From Sphingopyxis sp. (lineage in GTDB: Bacteria > Pseudomonadota > Alphaproteobacteria > Sphingomonadales > Sphingomonadaceae): a DNA stretch of 64,000 nucleotides. The notes under the pieces are model-generated. The model did no database searches. It had not been told where the DNA came from and saw only the letters and a list, made by a program, of their open reading frames with translations. Positions 44,488 to 52,719 of this stretch are shown in pieces (the first letter of the stretch is position 1; the number at the start of each line of letters is the position of its first letter). The DNA is taken from positions 70,073 through 134,072 of the forward strand of contig JAEMRT010000003.1 of assembly GCA_016463225.1 (NCBI GenBank), given 5' to 3'. A program made the position numbers and the translations under genes.

Positions 44488-45492
44488 TCACTCGCATTCA
44501 GCGGGAGCGGAACAGGACGAAGGGCAGGCCGCTCGAACCAGTTCGGTCTCGAGATTATGTTCGAGGCGGCAGTCCGAGATCAACGATCGAAGCCACATGT
44601 TGCCCGGATCGTGATCGTAGCGTTCGTGCCAATATTGCTTGACCTCGATGATCGGCAGATCAAGCTCCGCAGGCGGTGCGACGACCTTCATGTGTGGGGC
44701 CTTGATGCAGCGCGCGACCCAACGCGGGATTGTCAGGACGAGATCGGCGCAAAGCTCTGTTATGAGCGCGGTCACCATGAAATTCTCGGCCACGATGCGG
44801 ACGCGATCTTCCGGAATGATATCGAGGATGCGTTGCTCGGCCTCCTGATGGCCGTGGCTGTAGTAGCGGCCGTCGACGACAATATGATCGAGCGCCTTGA
44901 AGTCTGCGATGCTTAAAGACCCCGAGGTCGCCACCGATTGGGGGACGATGCAGACATAATCCTCGCGAAAGAGGGTCTGCTCCTTGATATTGGCATAGAG
45001 CGCCGGATAGCTTCCGACGGCAACATCGGCATATCCTTCCTCCAGATCCGCCACGAGTTTGTTCTTGCCGATCGTGACTGCTGTGAATCTGAGGAAGGGC
45101 GCGCGTTTCGCAGCTTGGTGCATCACCAGAGGCAAGATGCAATAATGGCCGAGGTCCGAAGCGGATATCCGGAAATTGCGCTGTGACGTTTCTGGATCGA
45201 ATTCGCGCCGTTCGCTCAGGCTGAAGCGGAATATGCGCAGCGCCTCCTCGATGTCCTTCGCGAGCGATTGCGCAACCGCTGTCGGAACCATGCCCTGCCG
45301 CGTCCGGATGAACAGCTGATCGTTGAAATGCTCGCGCAGCGTCTGTAGATTGCGACTGAGCGACGACTGGGGCAGTTCCAGTTCGTCAGCTGCCATGGTA
45401 ACGCTCTTCAGCCGCATAATGGCGTTGAAGACCGTAAGATGGAAAAAGGATAGGCTCGCCGCCCGATCCCGTCCGGATGCAAGGATATTCAT
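44488..45492 (-). CDS. LysR family transcriptional regulator
   Basis: A 334-residue LysR regulator. The HTH near residues 20-60 is LTVFNAIMRLKSVTMAADELELPQSSLSRNLQTL. The C-terminal extension is rich in Cys/Pro (ACPSSCSAPAECE). Its stop is 4 bases from the Rieske O-demethylase stop (convergent), and downstream of the metF operon on the same strand a terminator separates it. It is a likely regulator of the O-demethylation genes. TTGGATAT occurs twice upstream of its start (45549 and 45608), possible autoregulatory sites. Confidence 0.88.
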   Translation of the reverse strand: MNILASGRDRAASLSFFHLTVFNAIMRLKSVTMAADELELPQSSLSRNLQTLREHFNDQLFIRTRQGMVPTAVAQSLAKDIEEALRIFRFSLSERREFDPETSQRNFRISASDLGHYCILPLVMHQAAKRAPFLRFTAVTIGKNKLVADLEEGYADVAVGSYPALYANIKEQTLFREDYVCIVPQSVATSGSLSIADFKALDHIVVDGRYYSHGHQEAEQRILDIIPEDRVRIVAENFMVTALITELCADLVLTIPRWVARCIKAPHMKVVAPPAELDLPIIEVKQYWHERYDHDPGNMWLRSLISDCRLEHNLETELVRAACPSSCSAPAECE

Positions 45493-45913
45493 CGATAGCT
45501 CTCCCGCGGCGGCACCCCGTTTTCACTGATGCGCGTCATTTTCACTTATTGGATATCCATATTCCGGGATTAGCAAGTTCGTAATTGGGATCGAGTCTAT
45601 CCGGTTTTTGGATATATCGCGAAAAGGGCGCTCTAACAGGCGCCGGTCGGGATCGAGATCCTAACCCAAATTACCACGAAATGTGGTGGTTGGTGGGGTA
45701 TTTCTCGAGCAAATGAGCGGCCGCTCTTGTCTGAATGCTCCGCCTCGGAAATTGGCTTTGCGGATCAGCCGCCGCTCGGATCGAGCGGAGCGATGCGGTG
45801 TATATCCGTATCGCGCAAATTGGTCGCGGCCTCGGATACAGGGTGCGCGGTGGCTGTGGAGACGGCTCGCGGTGCCGCGGCTCTTAAGGAGAGGCGGTCA
45901 ATATTGAAAAGAA
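45493..45913 (-). promoter_or_regulatory. Promoter region of the lysR gene
   Basis: This stretch between the lysR start and the metF terminator has no supported gene; ORFs at 45683 and 45727 are low-quality. The lysR-proximal part (45540-45620) is AT-rich relative to its surroundings and contains TTGGATAT at 45549-45556 and 45608-45615, the first within the palindrome GGATATCC. These may be regulator half-sites. Confidence 0.4.
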
Positions 45914-45941
45914 AAGGGGGCAACCGCCAGATTGCCCCCTT
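45914..45941 (-). terminator. Rho-independent terminator of the O-demethylase-metF operon
   Basis: AAGGGGGCAA and TTGCCCCCTT form a perfect 10-base-pair stem around an 8-base loop, 25 bases after the metF stop. Read on the minus strand it is followed by TTTTCTTTTC, a U-rich tract. This marks the end of the 48282-45966 transcript. Confidence 0.92.
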
Positions 45942-45965
45942 GCTTAATCAGTTCGAAGGCGCGCC

Positions 45966-46838
45966 TTAGCGGGCGGACGCTCCATAATTTTCGTCGATAT
46001 ATCGTGCGGTATCGACGAGCGACCCGAATGGGTAGAAATGCAGCAAAACCTCGCCATGGCGCGAGGGATCGCAGCGTTCGGCCAGCGTCTCGATGAGACG
46101 CTCGGGTCCGGCGGTTGTGAACAGCTGCGTGATCGACGTGCCATACTTCATCATGACCTTGGCCGATGCGCCGACACCGCAACGCGCGGCGAAGCGGATC
46201 AGCTTCTTGACGCTTGCGGGGCCGGGGACGCCGACGCGAACGGGGGCAGTGATGCCGTCCTGGCGGATGCGCTCGAGCCAGGCCAGGACGGCGTCGGCGT
46301 CAAATGCGAACTGCGTCATGATTTCAGCCTGTTTGCCCTGTTCGGCCAGTGCCGCAATCTTGTCTTTCATAGCTTGCGCGAGCTTCGCATTATCGATGTC
46401 CGGATGGCCTTCGGGATAGCCCGAAATGCCCACCATCTCGATGCCCGCCGTGTCGAGGAGCCCGCTGCGGATCACCGCGAGCGCATCTTCATACGGGCCC
46501 ATCGGGCTGGGCGGATCGCCGGCGATGACGAAAGCACGTTCGATGCCGACCTCGTCGCGCAGCGCATTGAGGAACGCCATGAGGTCCTCGCGAGAGAGGA
46601 CCCGGCGTGCCGAGATATGGGGAACGGGGACGAAGCCGAGCGCTTTCACTGCCTTGGCGGCGGCGACGCGAGCTGGCATTTCCTCACCCGGCAGATAGGT
46701 GACCGAGATGGGCGTACCCGGTGGGATCAGCGGCGCGGCGTCGTCGAGGCTCTCGACATCCTTTGCCGTCATTTCGAGCGAGAAGGATCGAACCAGGTTC
46801 AGCTCAGGGGCTGCCTGGCGCGCAACAGCGAGTGTCAT
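45966..46838 (-). CDS. metF: 5,10-methylenetetrahydrofolate reductase
   Basis: A 290-residue FAD-dependent TIM-barrel enzyme of the MetF family. In this setting it would run in the oxidative direction, from 5-methyl-THF to 5,10-methylene-THF. Family features include an N-terminal FSLEMTAKD, VTYLPGEEMP, VPHISARRVLSRED and AFVIAGDPPSPMGPY, and GISGYPEGHPD. It is the second gene after the LigM/Dmt-like O-demethylase with 70 bases between, the same pairing known from LigM and Dmt systems in sphingomonads. The product is then handled by FolD and PurU. A biosynthetic role in methionine supply is less likely given the operon. Confidence 0.93.
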   Translation of the reverse strand: MTLAVARQAAPELNLVRSFSLEMTAKDVESLDDAAPLIPPGTPISVTYLPGEEMPARVAAAKAVKALGFVPVPHISARRVLSREDLMAFLNALRDEVGIERAFVIAGDPPSPMGPYEDALAVIRSGLLDTAGIEMVGISGYPEGHPDIDNAKLAQAMKDKIAALAEQGKQAEIMTQFAFDADAVLAWLERIRQDGITAPVRVGVPGPASVKKLIRFAARCGVGASAKVMMKYGTSITQLFTTAGPERLIETLAERCDPSRHGEVLLHFYPFGSLVDTARYIDENYGASAR

Positions 46839-46908
46839 GGTGCGGCCTTTCGAAAAATGGCCGGTCTCGCGGGCCCTGGGAGGAGGTGCGAGACCGGCAG
46901 GAGAGAGC

Positions 46909-48282
46909 TCAGTCTTTCTTGATGATCTTTTCGAAATAGGGCGCCGGGGCGACCGTGACGCGAACCTCGCGCAGCGTGTTGCGCTCGATCGTTGGACGCG
47001 GCATCGTTTCCTCGCCCCACATCAGGGTCAACTGGGTGCCGGGTTCCGCGTGCTCCATATCGACGACCGCGAGCGTGATGAACTCGTTCGCATTGGCCGA
47101 GAAGCCCGAGAACTGACCCACGCCGATGTGGCGGCCGTTTTTCTGGACGTCGTCGATGTGGAAGGTCGAATAGGCGGCGAGTGGGAAATTGACGAAGCGG
47201 GCCGGCGGATCGGCATAGAGCGAGTCATGGATGACCTTCATCAGGTCGTCGTGGTTCCAGACGAGCGTCACCTTCTTGCGGCGCTGGTTAGCGGCTCTCT
47301 CGGCGAGAGCTGCCTTGCCGATGAAGTCGTCGCGCTTCGGGTCGATAAAAGGACCGTATCCGACTTCGATCGGGTCCATATAATAGTCGCGGATGTCATC
47401 GGAGTAGAAGCTGCCACCCATCGAGCCGAGTGTTTCGAGCGACTGCGGCGGAAGCCATTCGCGGAAACCCTTCATCTCGTCGGTGTGATAGACGGCCGGA
47501 ACCGGATGCGGCATCCAGCCCGATTCCATCGACGTCGTCGGATAGGCCAGCGAGCCGACCTTCTTGATGTTGTACTTCTCGCCGACTTCCATCAGGGCGT
47601 CCATGACGGCTTCCTGATCTTCCCAGGGTCCGAACATCTCGAAGCCGGGTTCGCCGGCCATGCCGTGACGCAGCGCGCGGACCTTCTTGCCGCGGATCTC
47701 GAAGCTGCCGATACCGAAGAAGGGAATTTCGGGCAGCGTTCCGTCGGTGACTTCTTGCATCAGGGCAAGCGCGTGCGGCCCCTGAATCTGGTAGATCCAA
47801 ATCCGCGGTTCGCCGGGACGCAGGCTGACGGTCTCGTCGCGGTCGATTTCGACATCATAGCCGCCCGTTTCGGCATGATACTGCGTCCAGTCGCTGATAA
47901 CCGGGGGGCCGACGACGCGGAAATGGTCCTGCTCGAGATGGAAGACGATGCCGTCGCCGATCAGATAACCATCGGGGCTCGCAGCGATCAACTGCTTGCC
48001 GCGATTGACCGGGAACGTCGCCATCTTGGTAAGGCCGACCTTCTGCAACACCTTGAGCGCATCGGGGCCCTTGAGGTAGAGATCGGTCATGTGGAAGGAC
48101 TGGTTGAGCAGCGCGACGCCCTCTTTCCAGGCCCGCTGTTCGTCGCGCCAGTTCGTATATTCCGGCGCTGCGACCGGGAATTGGTAAGGGCCGAGCTGTG
48201 AACTGCGCAACAACTTGACCGGACCGCCAACCGCTTGGAGAACTTCCTCGAGATTGCGGTACTTGAAGAGTGGGCTTTTCAT
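46909..48282 (-). CDS. THF-dependent O-demethylase, LigM/DesA/Dmt type
   Basis: A 457-residue GcvT-family protein, close in length to LigM, DesA and dicamba methyltransferase Dmt, which transfer an aromatic O-methyl group to tetrahydrofolate. The N-terminal opening YRNLEEVLQAVG...LLRSSQLGPYQFP and NWRDEQRAWKEGVALLNQSFHM are typical, as are RHGMAGEPGFEMFGPWED and SLAYPTTSMESGWMPHPVPAVY. It lacks the FAD domain of the other GcvT fusions here. AAAGGA precedes the ATG. It is the first gene of an operon with metF. Vanillate, syringate, dicamba or a chloro-methoxyphenol are candidate substrates; DMSP demethylase (DmdA) is a more distant alternative. Confidence 0.87.
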   Translation of the reverse strand: MKSPLFKYRNLEEVLQAVGGPVKLLRSSQLGPYQFPVAAPEYTNWRDEQRAWKEGVALLNQSFHMTDLYLKGPDALKVLQKVGLTKMATFPVNRGKQLIAASPDGYLIGDGIVFHLEQDHFRVVGPPVISDWTQYHAETGGYDVEIDRDETVSLRPGEPRIWIYQIQGPHALALMQEVTDGTLPEIPFFGIGSFEIRGKKVRALRHGMAGEPGFEMFGPWEDQEAVMDALMEVGEKYNIKKVGSLAYPTTSMESGWMPHPVPAVYHTDEMKGFREWLPPQSLETLGSMGGSFYSDDIRDYYMDPIEVGYGPFIDPKRDDFIGKAALAERAANQRRKKVTLVWNHDDLMKVIHDSLYADPPARFVNFPLAAYSTFHIDDVQKNGRHIGVGQFSGFSANANEFITLAVVDMEHAEPGTQLTLMWGEETMPRPTIERNTLREVRVTVAPAPYFEKIIKKD

Positions 48283-48329
48283 AACATCCTTTCCGTGTGA
48301 AGAAATTTTTTCTCGTTGTAGAAGCTAAA

Positions 48330-48346
48330 TCTGATTTTTATTCAGA
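48330..48346. promoter_or_regulatory. Inverted repeat TCTGA-N7-TCAGA upstream of the O-demethylase
   Basis: TCTGA and TCAGA are separated by 7 AT bases, about 50-65 bases upstream of the O-demethylase start. It has the T-N11-A form of a LysR site and contains the recurring TATTCAGAA motif. The LysR at 44488 is a natural candidate to bind it. Confidence 0.5.
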
Positions 48347-48364
48347 ATCGCACAAGTAATTTTC

Positions 48365-48389
48365 ATCGATAGATCATAGATATATCGAT
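48365..48389. promoter_or_regulatory. Inverted repeat ATCGATA-N11-TATCGAT upstream of the O-demethylase
   Basis: Perfect 7-base arms separated by 11 bases lie about 85-105 bases upstream of the O-demethylase ATG. The spacing suggests a dimer binding two successive major grooves. The region is AT-rich, so some self-complementarity is expected by chance. Confidence 0.45.
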
Positions 48390-48938
48390 AATCTTGCTAT
48401 ATTATATTTGTTACTAATGGGCGATCACGCATGTTATACGTGCTCGGCCAAATCAATGTTTCGTATCGATAGAGGAAGGCCGCGGACTTGTGGAGAACGC
48501 GGCGCGGATAGCCCTAATCCGCAGCGCGGATTATCCGCAGAGCTGACGAAACGGCTGGAAAGGCCAAGGGGCAGCCCAACTGCGCAGTTTTGCCACGGTC
48601 CGATGACCCCAGCGCGGCTTAGCGCTCGGCTGTCGACCAATTGGCCTCACATTGCGAATGCCAAGAAAAGCTGGGGCGGTCGCTTTGCAGATTTGCGCAG
48701 CGCCCAGTTCAGGCGCGAGACCGGGCTGTACTCGGCGGGGCGCGGTACGTACCCCATGCTGCACGTTTTCGGCCGCGCGCCGACAACAATCGCCAATTGC
48801 GATTTTCCCTATTCTGAATCCGAGTTTGAATATTCCGCCATTGGCGGCATTCCCGCGTCCGCGAGCGCGCCGCGAAGATCATCTCCGCGAGAGTGGCCCG
48901 GTCTCGCCCAACCCAAATATTCGAGAAAGAGGATGACT

Positions 48939-49214
48939 ATGCTGTTCCTGAGACTTTGCATCGACAAACCGGATGCCCTCGAGCTGCGCAATCAGCATCG
49001 GGACGACCATCGCGCCTACCTAGGCTCGGGCGTCGCCAAAATTGTCCAAGCGGGCCCGCTTCTCGACGAAAGCGGCGATATGGCTGGCAGCATGATCATC
49101 GTGGACGCAGAATCGCTCGGCGATGTTCAAGCTTTTCACGATGATGACCCCTTCACCAAGGTCGGATTGTTCGACAAGGTTCTCCTGTACAAATGGGACC
49201 GCCATATCGGCTGA
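48939..49214 (+). CDS. YCII-family protein (copy 1), possible dehydrochlorinase
   Basis: A small cytoplasmic YCII protein of 91 residues with a ferredoxin-like fold. The conserved histidine is in RDDHRAYLGSG, and GPLLDESGDMAGSMIIVDAES is the YCII core. One characterised member, TftG, eliminates HCl from 5-chlorohydroxyhydroquinone in 2,4,5-T degradation. The start at 48939 (MLFLRLC) has AGAGG 6 bases upstream; the 268-residue track ORF is rejected. It lies just before a glutathionyl-hydroquinone reductase gene and 2.3 kb from hydroxyquinol dioxygenase, a TftG/TftH-like pairing that suggests a chlorinated hydroxyquinol intermediate. Confidence 0.85.
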   Translation: MLFLRLCIDKPDALELRNQHRDDHRAYLGSGVAKIVQAGPLLDESGDMAGSMIIVDAESLGDVQAFHDDDPFTKVGLFDKVLLYKWDRHIG

Positions 49215-49303
49215 AACTAGCTGCCGTCGGGGGGAGAGGCCTCCGACGGCCATTGCTCGATCGAGGCGTTGCACGAACGACGTGCGGGAGAAGGGTTGCC
49301 ACC

Positions 49304-50269
49304 ATGGCCGATGTAAAGCAGCTTAAATCTCGATTCGAGGTTAGCACGACGAGCGGGCGTTTCGTCCGCAAGGACGCCGCGTTCCGTAACTGGATCACGG
49401 CCGACGGCAGCCCGGGGCCGAGCGGTGAAGGCGGTTTCGCGGCCGAGCCCGGCCGATATCATCTCTACATCTCGGCTGCATGCCCATGGGCGCACCGCAC
49501 CCGGATCTTCCGCAAGATCAAAGGACTGGAGGCGATGATCTCCATGTCCGTCACTCACTGGTTCATGGGAGGCTTCGGCTGGACCTTCGAGCCGGGCGGC
49601 GGCGTCGTTCCCGATCCGATTCTGGGCGCCGTATTCGTCTCCGAAATCTATCAGGCGGCCGATTCTCAATATGACGGGCGGTTCACCGTTCCGCTGCTCT
49701 GGGATCGGAAGAGGGCAACGATCGTCAGCAATGAATCGTCCGAAATCATCCGGATGTTCAACTCCGCCTTCGACGGCGCCGGAGCGATCGCCGGCGATTA
49801 TTATCCAGCCGAGCATCGCGCTGAAATCGATGCCATCAACCTGCGAGTCTATGAGACGCTGAACAATGGCGTCTACAAAGCAGGCTTCGCGGCAACCCAG
49901 GAAGCCTATGAAGAAACGGTCGTTCCGCTCTTCGAGACGCTGGACTGGCTCGAAGAGAGACTAACGCGGCAACGCTATCTCGTCGGAGACAGCGTAACCG
50001 AAGCGGACTGGCGGCTCCTCCCCACGCTGCTCCGATTTGACGCGGTCTACGTCGGGCACTTCAAATGCAATCTGCGCCGCCTCATCGATTATCCGTCGCT
50101 CTCGGCCTATACGCGCGAGCTTTACCAGTGGCCGGGCATACGCGAGACGGTCGATTTCGATCATATCAAACGACACTATTTTGAGAGCCACAAGTCGATC
50201 AATCCGCTCGGTGTCGTGCCGCTTGGGCCGCTTATCGATTTCGACGCCCCGCATCACCGCGATCGATGA
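49304..50269 (+). CDS. pcpF: Glutathionyl-hydroquinone reductase, PcpF type
   Basis: A Xi-class GST of 321 residues that reduces glutathionyl-hydroquinones back to free hydroquinones. The catalytic cysteine is Cys60 in ISAACPWAHRTRIFR, and the C-terminal domain contains DWLEERLTRQRYLVGDSVTEADWRLLPTLLRFD, both hallmarks of the PcpF/YqjG family. The start at 49304 (MADVKQLKS) follows a GGGAGAAGGG ribosome site. PcpF repairs the dead-end adducts formed by PcpC in pentachlorophenol degraders; pcpC is 47 kb to the left, so this copy may serve either pathway, or more generally protect from quinones made in the hydroxyquinol route. Confidence 0.93.
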   Translation: MADVKQLKSRFEVSTTSGRFVRKDAAFRNWITADGSPGPSGEGGFAAEPGRYHLYISAACPWAHRTRIFRKIKGLEAMISMSVTHWFMGGFGWTFEPGGGVVPDPILGAVFVSEIYQAADSQYDGRFTVPLLWDRKRATIVSNESSEIIRMFNSAFDGAGAIAGDYYPAEHRAEIDAINLRVYETLNNGVYKAGFAATQEAYEETVVPLFETLDWLEERLTRQRYLVGDSVTEADWRLLPTLLRFDAVYVGHFKCNLRRLIDYPSLSAYTRELYQWPGIRETVDFDHIKRHYFESHKSINPLGVVPLGPLIDFDAPHHRDR

Positions 50270-50283
50270 CGACGCGCCTCGTC

Positions 50284-51183
50284 TCAGCGGTGGCGCAGGC
50301 GGCGATAGCGCGCAGGCGTTTCTCCGGTCTGACGGCGAAAGATCCCGGTCAGATGCTCCTGATGTGAAAAGCCGCAAATGTCAGCGATTTCTGCAATCGG
50401 TGCGTGAGTCCAGAGCAACAAGTGTCTCGCGCGCTCGACCCTGCGCCGTAGGACATATTGATGCGGGGAAACGCCCGTTGCGCGCCGGAACTGCCGGGTA
50501 AAGTGGGTGACACTGAGACCCGCGATCGCGCTCATCTCCTCTAGGCTGTGCCGCTGATCAAGCGTGTCCTCGATAAAGGCCCTTACCGGCTCGATCGCCC
50601 GGGGATCGAAGGGACCAGCCAACAGGCTCGCCCTGCCAGATGCGCCCGACCGCCGGAGCATACGCCCCGCGATGAGGCGAGAAAGCTGGTCGATCAGCAG
50701 GGTCCCGGTCTCACCCGATTGCGCTGCCGCGGCAGCCTCGAGGGCGAGCTGCCCGATCACCTCGTCATGTTCGCCCAATAAGGGCTCTATCGATACATCC
50801 TTGCCGCCCTCGATGAACGCCTGCGCGACGTCGTCGACCACCGATTGCCGGACATAGAGGTGGAGCGTGTCCACCGCCCCCTCCAGTTCGACGCGGAAAG
50901 TCTGGCCCGCCGGCCATAGGAACAGGCCACCGGGATCGACTTTCTTGCGCACCTCCCGGCCACCCACAGCGCCATGCACGGTTACGGGACCACCGAGATG
51001 CATAACAATCAGATGGGCTCTTGTGGCGGGCACTTCGGCAAGGAAGGGCTTCTCTAGTTGCTCCGAAACGAAGAGCGATGTCCATCCAAGGGCCTCGCTC
51101 GACCCGTAGGTTCGTCCTGCCGAGCGGTCGAGAATACCATGGGTCTGCTCGCGGTGAAATGGACGCACATTGGTGTCTAGCAC
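50284..51183 (-). CDS. AraC family transcriptional regulator
   Basis: An AraC regulator with a cupin-like N-terminal domain and two C-terminal HTH motifs (LEEMSAIAGLSVTHFTRQFRRATGVSPHQYVLRRR and IAEIADICGFSHQEHLTGIFRRQTGETPARYR). I prefer a GTG start at 51183, with GAGAGG upstream and a 299-residue product typical for the family; ATGs at 51249 and 51354 in frame are alternatives. It is divergent from hydroxyquinol dioxygenase with 345 bases between, so it is the likely activator of the HQD-YCII-GST-GST-nitroreductase operon. It converges closely on pcpF. Confidence 0.87.
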   Translation of the reverse strand: MLDTNVRPFHREQTHGILDRSAGRTYGSSEALGWTSLFVSEQLEKPFLAEVPATRAHLIVMHLGGPVTVHGAVGGREVRKKVDPGGLFLWPAGQTFRVELEGAVDTLHLYVRQSVVDDVAQAFIEGGKDVSIEPLLGEHDEVIGQLALEAAAAAQSGETGTLLIDQLSRLIAGRMLRRSGASGRASLLAGPFDPRAIEPVRAFIEDTLDQRHSLEEMSAIAGLSVTHFTRQFRRATGVSPHQYVLRRRVERARHLLLWTHAPIAEIADICGFSHQEHLTGIFRRQTGETPARYRRLRHR

Positions 51184-51528
51184 CGGATATTTCCTCTCCG
51201 TACCACTAAGTCGCCGGTGGCGCCCGGTCGTCGCCCTGCTTTTTGTCATGCAGCTCGGCCCGCCAGAATAGTCGATGATGCGAAGTCCGGCGCACGGCAA
51301 AACCGGATTCTTCCAATCACTTTTTCGGATGGGAATTCGGGCCGGCAGCCGCACGCCGCCGATTTTCGGAAGAGGATGGCCGGTCTACGTGAGCGCGATC
51401 GCCAATGCGATGCCGACAAGAACGCTGATCCGGGGCGCTGACGATGGTCTGAACTTGCAGGACAGGAGCAATTTCCCCGGCGTACGCCTCGCCGGAACAA
51501 TGTCTCAGCTTCGGAGCAAGGTCTGTCC
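51184..51528. promoter_or_regulatory. Divergent promoter region between araC and hydroxyquinol dioxygenase
   Basis: No supported gene. This should contain the promoters of the AraC gene and of the five-gene hydroxyquinol operon. I saw no strong palindrome, which fits AraC sites, usually asymmetric direct repeats. An AAGG site lies 8 bases before the dioxygenase ATG. Confidence 0.4.
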
Positions 51529-52398
51529 ATGCGCAATCTCGACGAATTCACGATCACACAGGAAGCTTTGCGCAGACTCGAGGAAACCCCCGATCCGCGC
51601 CTGAAGCAGATCATGGCCTCTCTGATCCGGCACCTTCATGACTTCGCGCGCGACGTCAAATTGACAGAAGAAGAATGGCTGCAAGGCATTCTCTTCCTGA
51701 CCCGCACCGGTCATCTCTGCACCGACGTCCGGCAGGAATTCATCTTGCTATCCGATACGCTCGGGCTCTCGCAACTCGTCGTCGCCCAAAGCCACAGCCG
51801 CCCCGAAGACGTTTCGGAGCAGACCGTTTTCGGACCTTTTCACGTCGAGGGTGCGCCGAAGCTGCCAACCCATGGATGCGACCTTGCCGCGGGGATTGAG
51901 GGTGAACCGCTCTTCGTGACAGCGCAGGTTCTCGCGAACGGCGAGCCGGTAGCCGACGCCGAAGTCGATATCTGGCACGCCGATGCCGAAGGCTTTTACG
52001 ACGTCCAAGAAGACGGGTGGGCAGTCGACGATGCAAGGCTTCGGGCCACCTTCCGCACCGATGCTGACGGAAAACTAAGCTTCAAGACGATCCTTCCCAA
52101 AAGCTATCCGATACCAACCGATGGGACCGTTGGGGAGATGCTTGCAGCGACGAAGCGCAGCCCGATGCGTCCGGCGCACATTCACTTCAAAATCGACAAA
52201 GAGGGCTTCGATCCGCTGATCACGCATGTGTTCCGCGAGGATGACGATTATCTCGACTCCGACGCTGTTTTTGGCGTTCGAGGATCGTGCATCGGCGCCT
52301 ATGAGCCGCACGAGCGCGGTACGACGCCCTTCGGCGAGGAGGCCGAGGATCGTTTTTACACGCTCGACTCCCGCTTCGTCCTTCATCCTTTGTCCTGA
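51529..52398 (+). CDS. Hydroxyquinol 1,2-dioxygenase (intradiol)
   Basis: An Fe(III) intradiol dioxygenase that opens hydroxyquinol (1,2,4-trihydroxybenzene) to maleylacetate. The N-terminal helical linker domain (about 1-95) is followed by the beta-sandwich catalytic domain. Iron ligands are Tyr157 (GFYDVQ), Tyr193 (KSYPIP), His217 and His219 (RPAHIHF), the 2-Tyr/2-His set. The 289 residues and HSRPEDVSEQTVFGPFHVEGAP, typical of hydroxyquinol rather than catechol dioxygenases, support the call. Maleylacetate would need maleylacetate reductase, absent from this window, before PcaIJ and the thiolase. It leads an operon with YCII, two GSTs and a nitroreductase. Confidence 0.9.
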   Translation: MRNLDEFTITQEALRRLEETPDPRLKQIMASLIRHLHDFARDVKLTEEEWLQGILFLTRTGHLCTDVRQEFILLSDTLGLSQLVVAQSHSRPEDVSEQTVFGPFHVEGAPKLPTHGCDLAAGIEGEPLFVTAQVLANGEPVADAEVDIWHADAEGFYDVQEDGWAVDDARLRATFRTDADGKLSFKTILPKSYPIPTDGTVGEMLAATKRSPMRPAHIHFKIDKEGFDPLITHVFREDDDYLDSDAVFGVRGSCIGAYEPHERGTTPFGEEAEDRFYTLDSRFVLHPLS

Positions 52399-52410
52399 CG
52401 CGCAGCGGTC

Positions 52411-52719
52411 ATGTATTTCGTCATCTACGCCCTCGATCGCCCGGATGCCGGCGACCTGCGTGAAAAGACGCGTCCGGCGCACAGGGAATATCTCCATGGC
52501 TCCGATCTTCCTGTTCGTCTCCGGCTCGCTGGGCCGCTTCTCGCCGACGACGGCGCGACGATGATCGGCTCGTTGATCATCGTCGAGGCCGACGACAGCG
52601 CCAGCGTGGAGGCCTTTTCAGCCGCCGATCCTTACCGACTCGCTGGACTGGTGGGCAGCGTCACCATCCGCCCGTGGAACTGGACGACGGGAAATCGCGA
52701 TGCGGAGGCGATATCATGA
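52411..52719 (+). CDS. YCII-family protein (copy 2)
   Basis: A second YCII protein of 102 residues, starting 12 bases after the dioxygenase. The histidine is in TRPAHREYLHGS, and LAGPLLADDGATMIGSLIIVEADD matches the YCII core. It is clearly different in sequence from copy 1. TftG-like dehydrochlorination, or isomerisation of a hydroxyquinone, is a reasonable guess. Its stop overlaps the GST start by ATGA. Confidence 0.87.
   Translation: MYFVIYALDRPDAGDLREKTRPAHREYLHGSDLPVRLRLAGPLLADDGATMIGSLIIVEADDSASVEAFSAADPYRLAGLVGSVTIRPWNWTTGNRDAEAIS

Larger units (their letters stand above)
48283..48938. promoter_or_regulatory. Long divergent promoter region between O-demethylase and YCII genes
   Basis: The first 140 bases are strikingly AT-rich for this genome and hold two inverted repeats listed separately. 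The remaining 500 bases have an open frame joined to the YCII gene (track 48408) but no family content; the ribosome site at the YCII start argues against it. TATTCTGAA at 48810-48818 lies 121 bases before the YCII start, matching TATTCAGAA elsewhere. No clear RNA gene is seen. Confidence 0.5.

Noticed and set aside
46909-48282. DMSP demethylase DmdA as identity of the GcvT-type protein
   Set aside because: A DddP-like gene is in the window, but length, N-terminal sequence and the metF partner fit LigM/DesA/Dmt better, and aromatic genes surround it.
48408-48938. N-terminal extension of the YCII frame
   Set aside because: It has no recognisable domain and is out of line with the about 90-residue family; AGAGG precedes the ATG at 48939.
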